In this document: in pieces, positions 58,808 through 64,000 of the stretch | Numbering within the stretch: the stretch's first letter is position 1 | Layout of the letters: each line of letters opens with the position of its first letter | Assembly (NCBI RefSeq): GCF_900105585.1 | Contig: NZ_FNRT01000002.1 | Span: forward strand, 1,922,001-1,986,000 | DNA length: 64,000 bases | DNA from: Nocardioides exalbidus | Lineage (GTDB): Bacteria; Actinomycetota; Actinomycetes; Propionibacteriales; Nocardioidaceae | Direction: 5' to 3' | The notes under the pieces: generated by a model | The model's input: only the letters and a program-made list of their open reading frames with translations | Databases searched by the model: none | What the model was told of the DNA's origin: nothing | Program-made: the position numbers and the translations under genes

Positions 58808-59887
58808 ATGAAGCACGTACGCGTCCTCGCCCGCTCGACGGCGGCCGCGACCGCCGTCCTCACCCTCGCCGGGTGCAGCCTCGCCGGGGGCGGCTCCACC
58901 GCCTCGGAGACGAGCCCGTCGTCCTCGACCAGCGACCGGCCCGGCGGCACCGTGGTGCTCGCGACGCACGAGTCGTTCCACCTGCCGAAGAAGCTGGTGA
59001 AGGCGTTCGAGGAGGAGACCGGCTACACCCTGGAGGTCCGCGCCGCCGGTGACGCCGGCACCCTCGCCACGAAGCTCAGCCTCACCGCCGACAACCCGAT
59101 CGCCGACGCGGCCTTCGGCATCGACAACACCTTCGCCTCGCGTCCGATCGGGGAGGGGGCCTTCGCCGACGTCACGCCGACGACGACCCCTCCCGCCGAG
59201 TACGACCTCGCCGACGGCGGCGACCAGCTCGTCCCGATCGACTCGGCGAGCGTGTGCGTCAACGTCGACACCTCGTGGTTCGACGCCGAGGGCATCGACC
59301 CGCCGCGGACCCTCGCCGACCTCACGGACCCGGCGTACGCCGACCTGCTCGTGACGCCCGGCGCCTCGACGAGCAGCCCGGGCATGGCGTTCTTCCTGGC
59401 GACCGTGGCGGAGTACGGCGACGACTGGCCCGACTACTGGAGCGACCTGCTGGCCAACGGGGCGAAGGTCGTCGACGGCTGGGAGGACGCCTACTACGGC
59501 GACTTCACCGCCGGCTCGAAGACCGGCACCCGTCCGATCGTCGTCTCCTACGACTCCTCGCCCGCCTTCACCGTGAGCGGAGGCAGGACCACGACGGCCG
59601 CGCTGCTCGACACCTGCTTCCGCCAGGTGGAGTACGCCGGCGTGCTGGCCGGCGCCGACAACCCCGCGGGCGCCGAGGCCCTCGTCGACTGGCTGCTCAG
59701 CGACGAGGTCCAGAGCGCGCTGCCGGAGTCGATGTACGTCTTCCCGGTGATGCCCGATGCGACGATCCCGCCCGACTGGGCCAAGTTCGCGCCGCAGCCG
59801 ACCGACCCCTACGAGGTCGCGCCCGACGAGATCGCGGCCAACCGCGAGCAGTGGCTGACCGAGTGGACCGACGTCATCTCCCGATGA
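58808..59887 (+). CDS. thiB: Thiamine ABC transporter substrate-binding lipoprotein
   Basis: A 359-aa secreted lipoprotein with lipobox LTLAGC (about residue 22) and a ThiB-like mature domain (TVVLATHESFHLPKKLVKAFEEETGYTLEVRAAGDAGTLATKL .. ADAAFGIDNTFASRPI .. YGDFTAGSKTGTRPIVVSYDSSPAF). It binds thiamine or its phosphates outside the cell. It sits directly under a TPP riboswitch and is followed by the permease with an ATGA overlap. Confidence 0.92.
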   Translation: MKHVRVLARSTAAATAVLTLAGCSLAGGGSTASETSPSSSTSDRPGGTVVLATHESFHLPKKLVKAFEEETGYTLEVRAAGDAGTLATKLSLTADNPIADAAFGIDNTFASRPIGEGAFADVTPTTTPPAEYDLADGGDQLVPIDSASVCVNVDTSWFDAEGIDPPRTLADLTDPAYADLLVTPGASTSSPGMAFFLATVAEYGDDWPDYWSDLLANGAKVVDGWEDAYYGDFTAGSKTGTRPIVVSYDSSPAFTVSGGRTTTAALLDTCFRQVEYAGVLAGADNPAGAEALVDWLLSDEVQSALPESMYVFPVMPDATIPPDWAKFAPQPTDPYEVAPDEIAANREQWLTEWTDVISR

Positions 59888-61518
59888 GGCGGGTCGCCGG
59901 GCTCCTGGTCCTGGCCGCCGGGCCGGTGGCGGTGCTCGGCGTCCTCTTCGTCCTGCCGGTCCTCGGCATGGTCGGCGAGGGCTTCGTCGTCGACGGGCGG
60001 TTCGCGCCGGGCGCGGTGCTCGAGGTGCTGGCCCGCCCGCGCGTGCACCGGGTCGCGTGGTTCACCGTGTGGACCTCGGCGAGCGCGACGCTCCTCGCGG
60101 TCGTGCTCGGGCTGCCCGCGGCGTACGCCCTCCACCGGCTCGCGCTGCCCGGCCGGACCGTCGTACGCGCCGCGATGCTCGTGCCTTTCGTGCTGCCGAC
60201 CGTCGTCGTGGGCGTGGCGTTCCGGCAGCTGCTGGGGGAGGGCGGCCCGCTGGGCTTCCTCGGCCTCGACGGCACGCCGGTCGCGATCATCTGCGGGCTC
60301 GTCTTCTTCAACGTCGCCGTCGTGGTGCGCACCGTCGGCGTCGCGTGGGAGTCGCTCGACCCGCGGCCGGGACAGGCCGCCGCCGCGCTCGGTGCCTCGC
60401 CGTGGCAGGTGCTGCGCACGGTCACGCTGCCGGCGCTGCGCCCGGCGATCGTCGGCGCCGCGAGCATCGTCTTCCTCTTCTGCGCGACGGCGTTCGGGAT
60501 CGTGCTGACCCTCGGCGGCGTGCGCTACTCCACCGTCGAGACCGAGATCTACCTGCTGACCACGACGATCTTCGACCTCCAGGCCGCGGCCGCGCTGTCG
60601 GTGCTGCAGATCGTCGTCGTGGTCGTCCTCCTCGCCGTCGCGGCCAGGCTGCGCGCGACGCCCGACCCGACGGCGCAGCGCACCGTGACCCCGGTGCGGG
60701 GCGTACGCCGCACCGACGTGCCGGTGGTCGTGCTGACGCTGCTGGTGCTGGCCGGGATGCTTCTGCCGATCCTCACCCTCGTGGTCGGGTCGTTGAGCGT
60801 CGGCGACGGGTGGGGGCTCGCCAACTACCGCGCGCTCACCACGGCGGGCGACGACCAGGCGCTGCTCGTGCCGGTGACGACGGCGCTGGTGACCAGCCTG
60901 CGCACCGCGGTCGACGCGACCTGGATGGCGCTGCTGGTGGGAATGGCGGTGTCCGTCATCGTCACCCGGCGCTCGCACTCGGTCGCCGAGCGGCGGGTGC
61001 GCTCGACCCTCGACGGCTTCTTCATGCTGCCGCTCGGGGTGAGTGCGGTGACCCTCGGCTTCGGCTTCCTCATCACCCTCGACCAGCCGCCGCTCGACCT
61101 GCGCGACTCGCCGCTGCTCGTGCCGATGGCGCAGGCCCTCGTCGCGCTGCCGCTGGTCGTGCGCACCCTGACCCCGGTGCTCGGCGGGATCGACGACCGC
61201 CAGCGGCAGGCGGCCGCGTCCCTCGGCGCCAACGCCTGGCGCACGATCCTCACCGTCGACCTGCCAGTCGTGTGGAAGCCGATGCTCGCCGCGAGCGGCT
61301 TCGCCTTCGCCGCGTCGCTGGGGGAGTTCGGCGCGACGTCCTTCCTCGCGCGCGACACCAGCCCGACGCTGCCGGTCGTGATCTTCCGGCTCATCGGACA
61401 CCCCGGTGAGATGAACTACGGCATGGCCCTCGCCGCCTCCGTCGTCCTCGCCGTCGCGACCGCCGTCGTGATGCTCGCGGTCGAGCGGCTGCGCGTGCCG
61501 GGAGTGGGGACCTTCTGA
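59884..61518 (+). CDS. thiP: Thiamine ABC transporter permease
   Basis: A 544-aa permease made of two fused six-helix halves, each with an EAA loop (GQAAAALGASPWQVLRTVTLPALRP and RQRQAAASLGANAWRTILTVDLPVVWKP). This duplicated layout is standard for ThiP and ferric-iron permeases. It overlaps both neighbours (ATGA at its start; TGATG at its end). Confidence 0.92.
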   Translation: MRRVAGLLVLAAGPVAVLGVLFVLPVLGMVGEGFVVDGRFAPGAVLEVLARPRVHRVAWFTVWTSASATLLAVVLGLPAAYALHRLALPGRTVVRAAMLVPFVLPTVVVGVAFRQLLGEGGPLGFLGLDGTPVAIICGLVFFNVAVVVRTVGVAWESLDPRPGQAAAALGASPWQVLRTVTLPALRPAIVGAASIVFLFCATAFGIVLTLGGVRYSTVETEIYLLTTTIFDLQAAAALSVLQIVVVVVLLAVAARLRATPDPTAQRTVTPVRGVRRTDVPVVVLTLLVLAGMLLPILTLVVGSLSVGDGWGLANYRALTTAGDDQALLVPVTTALVTSLRTAVDATWMALLVGMAVSVIVTRRSHSVAERRVRSTLDGFFMLPLGVSAVTLGFGFLITLDQPPLDLRDSPLLVPMAQALVALPLVVRTLTPVLGGIDDRQRQAAASLGANAWRTILTVDLPVVWKPMLAASGFAFAASLGEFGATSFLARDTSPTLPVVIFRLIGHPGEMNYGMALAASVVLAVATAVVMLAVERLRVPGVGTF

Positions 61519-62534
61519 TGAGCCTCTCGATCTCCGACGTGACGGTCCGCTACGGCGACACCGCGGCCGTCGACCACGTCTCGCTCGACCTCGCCGCCGG
61601 GGAGGTGCTCGCGGTCCTCGGCCCGTCGGGCTGCGGGAAGTCCACGCTGCTGCGCGCCGTCGCCGGGCTCGAGCCGCTGTCGGCCGGCGCGATCGCGTGG
61701 GACGGCACCGACCTCGGTGGCACGCCGACCCACAAGCGCGGGTTCGCGCTGATGTTCCAGGACGGCCAGCTCTTCAGCCACCTCACCGTCGCCCGCAACG
61801 TCGCCTACGCCCTCAGGCTCCGGCGCACGCCGTCGGCCCGCGTCGCCTCGAGGGTGCGCGAGCTGCTCGCGCTCGTCGGCCTTGAGGGATACGACGACCG
61901 CCTCCCCGGCACGCTGTCCGGCGGGGAGCGGCAGCGGGTCGCCCTCGCCCGCGCCCTGGCCGTCGAGCCGCGGCTGATCCTCCTCGACGAGCCGCTGTCC
62001 GCCCTCGACGCGACCCTGCGCGAGCGGCTCGCCGGCGACCTCCGCTCGATCCTGCAGGCCGCCGGGACGACGGCGCTCCTGGTCACCCACGACCACGAGG
62101 AGGCCTTCGCCCTCGCCGACCGGCTCGCCGTGATGCGCGCCGGTCGCGTCGTGCAGGCCGGCGCGATCGACGAGGTCTGGCGCGCGCCCGTCGACGAGGA
62201 GACCGCGCTGTTCCTCGGCTACGCCCGGATCGTGCGCGAGGACGCGGCAGCGCGGGTGCTGGCAGCGGCGGGGATGGCGTCGTCGTACCCCTCGGGTGCG
62301 GCCGTGGCACTGCGCCGCTCGGCCCTCGTCGTCGACCCGGACGGGTCGCTGCACGGTCGCGTCGAGTCCGCGCGGGTGACGCCCGAGCAGGTGCGGCTGG
62401 TGGTGTCGGTGGACTCCGTCGGGTCGGTCGACGCGGTCGCCCCGCTGGGCAGCCGGGTGTCGCCCGGCGACGAGGTCGCGCTGCGTGTCGATGTGACGAG
62501 GCTCGCCGCTCTGCCGATCGCGCAAGCCACTTGA
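61518..62534 (+). CDS. Thiamine ABC transporter ATPase
   Basis: A 338-aa ABC ATPase. Walker A is GPSGCGKST, Q-loop FQDGQLFSHLTVARNV, signature LSGGERQRVALARAL, Walker B LILLDEPLSALD, switch LVTHDHEEA. After residue 230 comes a C-terminal TOBE-like regulatory domain, longer than in the short ThiQ proteins of enterobacteria. It is the third gene of the TPP-controlled operon. Confidence 0.9.
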   Translation: MSLSISDVTVRYGDTAAVDHVSLDLAAGEVLAVLGPSGCGKSTLLRAVAGLEPLSAGAIAWDGTDLGGTPTHKRGFALMFQDGQLFSHLTVARNVAYALRLRRTPSARVASRVRELLALVGLEGYDDRLPGTLSGGERQRVALARALAVEPRLILLDEPLSALDATLRERLAGDLRSILQAAGTTALLVTHDHEEAFALADRLAVMRAGRVVQAGAIDEVWRAPVDEETALFLGYARIVREDAAARVLAAAGMASSYPSGAAVALRRSALVVDPDGSLHGRVESARVTPEQVRLVVSVDSVGSVDAVAPLGSRVSPGDEVALRVDVTRLAALPIAQAT

Positions 62535-62556
62535 CGCGTCCCTAGACTCATCCCTT

Positions 62557-63603
62557 GTGTACAGACCCGCCTACGCCCTGCTCGTCGGCGTCGCCGGCAC
62601 CATGGGCGTGCTGGCGGTCACCGCCGCGATCACGCTGAACCGGCCGCTCGTCGACCCCGAGGGATTCCTCGGCCCGTCGTGGCTGCGGCTGCCGCTGCTG
62701 GTGCTCGGCGCCTTCCTGCTCGACCTGCTGCCGCGGACGCTGTGGTACTCCCGGCTGAAGCCCGCGCTGATGCCCGACATCGTGCGCGAGCGGATCCGCA
62801 CCCACTGGGACCGCGAGCGGATCATCCTCGTCGTGCTCGGCCTGGTGAGCTTCTACATCACCTACGTCTGCTACCGGAACCTCAAGTCGTTCCTCCCCTT
62901 CATCATGGGCGAGGACAAGTACGACCGTGAGCTGCACCTGATCGACCGCGCGCTGATGTTCGGCCACGAGCCGGCGACGATCCTCCACACGATCTTCGGC
63001 ACCGGGATCCTGTCCCACTTCCTGTCGACCATCTACCTCTGGTTCCTGCCGCTGGTGCCGCTGGCGCTCGCCGCCTGGCTGGTGTGGTCGCGCAACATCA
63101 CCTTCGGCTACTGGTTCGCCACCTCGCAGTGCCTGGCCTGGACGCTCGGCACCGCGTCCTACTACGCCCTGCCGACCCTCGGCCCCGGCTTCCAGTACAG
63201 CTACCTCTACGCCGACCTCCCCGACACCGGGTCGAGCGCGCTGATGGAGGCCCTGTTCTACGGGCGCAAGGGCGTGATCCGCGACGGGGCGGAGGGGGCG
63301 GTCCAGTCCGTGGCCGGCTTCGCGTCCCTGCACGTCGCGATCACCCTGCTCGTCGCGCTCATGGTCCAGTACACGATCCGCAACCGGCTGATCCGGATCG
63401 TGTTCTGGTGCAACTTCTCCATCACCGTCGTCGCCACCCTCTACTTCGGCTGGCACTACATCGCCGACGACCTCGCCGGCGTCGTGATCGCCCTCTTCTC
63501 CTTCTGGCTCGGCGGGCTCGCCTCCGGGCAGAAGTTCGACAGACACGGGCTCGCCTCGCACCCCACCTCGACGACGCGTCAGGTGCCCGTCGACGCCGAC
63601 TGA
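62557..63603 (+). CDS. PAP2-superfamily membrane protein (Aur1/Ipt1-like)
   Basis: A 348-aa polytopic protein with about seven helices and the PAP2_3 motifs SVAGFASLHVAITLLV (Ser-Leu-His form) and FGWHYIADDLAGV (His and Asp). Members are phosphotransferases or phosphatases on lipid-linked inositol/sugar phosphates. The GTG lies 8 nt after a -10-like TAGACT, so probably leaderless. It ends before the third copy of the 75-bp repeat. Confidence 0.85.
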   Translation: MYRPAYALLVGVAGTMGVLAVTAAITLNRPLVDPEGFLGPSWLRLPLLVLGAFLLDLLPRTLWYSRLKPALMPDIVRERIRTHWDRERIILVVLGLVSFYITYVCYRNLKSFLPFIMGEDKYDRELHLIDRALMFGHEPATILHTIFGTGILSHFLSTIYLWFLPLVPLALAAWLVWSRNITFGYWFATSQCLAWTLGTASYYALPTLGPGFQYSYLYADLPDTGSSALMEALFYGRKGVIRDGAEGAVQSVAGFASLHVAITLLVALMVQYTIRNRLIRIVFWCNFSITVVATLYFGWHYIADDLAGVVIALFSFWLGGLASGQKFDRHGLASHPTSTTRQVPVDAD

Positions 63604-63629
63604 CGCGTCGTACCCCTGTTTCTGCGGCG

Positions 63630-63704
63630 GTCACCGGATATCCGGTGACCACCCCGCTTGTCGGCCCAGATCTCGGCCGACAAGCGGGAGACTGGGGTGC
63701 AAAG
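63630..63704. repeat. 75-bp interspersed palindromic repeat, copy 3
   Basis: Most regular copy: GTCACCGGATATCCGGTGAC, then CCGCTTGTCGGCC perfectly paired with GGCCGACAAGCGG, then the tail. It lies exactly in the gap between two convergent genes, where it could end transcription from both sides. Confidence 0.92.
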
Positions 63705-63705
63705 G

Positions 63706-64000
63706 TCAGGCCGCGCCCTTGTTGCGCGAGGCCATCACCTTCCGGATCCGCGTCGCCAGCAGCTCCGGGCGAGCGAGGTCGGACCACGTAATCCGGATGC
63801 AGGTCCAGCCGGTGAGCTGGCACACCAGCACCTCACGCTTCTTCTCGCGCATGAGGAACTCATCGAGCGTCTCGCCCTCGCGGCGGTGCTTCGCGTACTT
63901 GATCTTGCCGTCGAACTCGACGAACACGTTGAGCTCCGGCCAGGCGAAGTCCACCCGCGCCACGAGCGTGCCCTGCTCGTCGAAGACGTCGACCTGCGGC
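63706..64000 (-). CDS. DUF559 / AbiEi-type endonuclease-fold protein, C-terminal part (runs off the right edge)
   Basis: The visible 97 C-terminal residues read VDFAWPELNVFVEFDGKIKY, then REGETLDEFLMREKKREVLV and WTCIRITWSDL. This is the PD-(D/E)xK-like DUF559 domain that forms the C-terminal part of many actinobacterial proteins annotated as AbiEi-type antitoxins or very-short-patch-repair-like nucleases. The N-terminal part with any helix-turn-helix is outside the window, so toxin-antitoxin function is not established. It ends two bases after repeat copy 3. Confidence 0.8.
   Translation of the reverse strand, partial: PQVDVFDEQGTLVARVDFAWPELNVFVEFDGKIKYAKHRREGETLDEFLMREKKREVLVCQLTGWTCIRITWSDLARPELLATRIRKVMASRNKGAA

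Noticed and set aside
63706..64000. A type IV toxin-antitoxin (AbiEi) system at the right edge
   Set aside because: Only the C-terminal DUF559 part is visible and no toxin partner can be seen, so a system cannot be claimed.
1..64000. CRISPR arrays, prophage, transposases, integrases, tRNA-associated attachment sites
   Set aside because: No regularly spaced repeats, phage or transposase genes, or tRNA genes were recognised; the repeats found are intergenic palindromic elements.

Overview
The window is very GC-rich, densely coded DNA with many GTG starts, ATGA/GTGA gene overlaps and apparently leaderless promoters (a -10-like TANNNT box 6-8 nt before the start codon). Together with a fused isobutyryl-CoA mutase, GAF/ANTAR proteins, a SigB/F-type sigma factor and a PPOX/F420-type enzyme this points to an actinobacterium, most likely Nocardioides or a relative. 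That assignment is inference; no rRNA or tRNA gene is present.

Layout. 1-8.5 kb: housekeeping and accessory enzymes (partial FAD oxidoreductase, two SDRs, an HhH-GPD protein, DUF1295, PPOX and SRPBCC proteins, a TetR regulator divergent from a DHA2-type efflux pump, a HAD phosphatase, a GNAT, a DUF2231 membrane protein). 8.55-8.98 kb: a 431-bp gene-free regulatory region. 8.98-26.9 kb: one long same-strand run of 18 genes, mostly overlapping or closely spaced. It encodes an FeS-flavin OYE/TMADH-type enzyme, a methyltransferase with two small partners, an NMT1-type ABC importer, an SDR, an M20-fold and an alpha/beta-hydrolase-fold protein with altered active sites, an OsmC protein, an IclR regulator, a CaiB/BaiF CoA-transferase, a cyclase-family hydrolase, an MmgE/PrpD protein, a dihydropyrimidinase-like amidohydrolase, a CitE-like lyase and a DUF3891 protein. 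The set reads as import and stepwise breakdown of an N-containing, probably cyclic compound ending in CoA activation and C-C cleavage. The substrate is unknown and this is the best candidate for an undescribed pathway.

26.9-34.8 kb: envelope genes (GT-C glycosyltransferase, PAP2 phosphatase, COG4705 membrane protein, VanY-type carboxypeptidase, rhomboid) around an OmpR-type two-component system. Four promoters, including that of the regulator itself, carry the same 11-bp-spaced CAGGT direct repeat at a fixed distance from a -10 box, which defines a candidate regulon. 35-40.8 kb: a signalling block with three GAF-ANTAR proteins, an ANTAR-only protein, LuxR and AraC regulators and a stress-type sigma factor. 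40.9-48.9 kb: amine/polyamine catabolism (DAO-family oxidase, class III aminotransferase, methylmalonate-semialdehyde-type dehydrogenase, PucR regulator, cupin, aminobutyraldehyde-type dehydrogenase).

48.9-58.7 kb: a SurA-like lipoprotein, a MASE1 histidine kinase, IcmF, a MarR regulator, a cytoplasmic metal/cobalamin-binding-type protein, a 3'-truncated aldehyde dehydrogenase and an ElaA-like GNAT. 58.7-62.5 kb: a TPP riboswitch followed by a thiamine-type ABC importer. 62.5-64 kb: an Aur1-like PAP2 membrane protein and a partial DUF559/AbiEi-type protein. Two families of interspersed structured repeats occur: a 104-bp element (2 copies) and a 75-bp palindromic element (3 copies).
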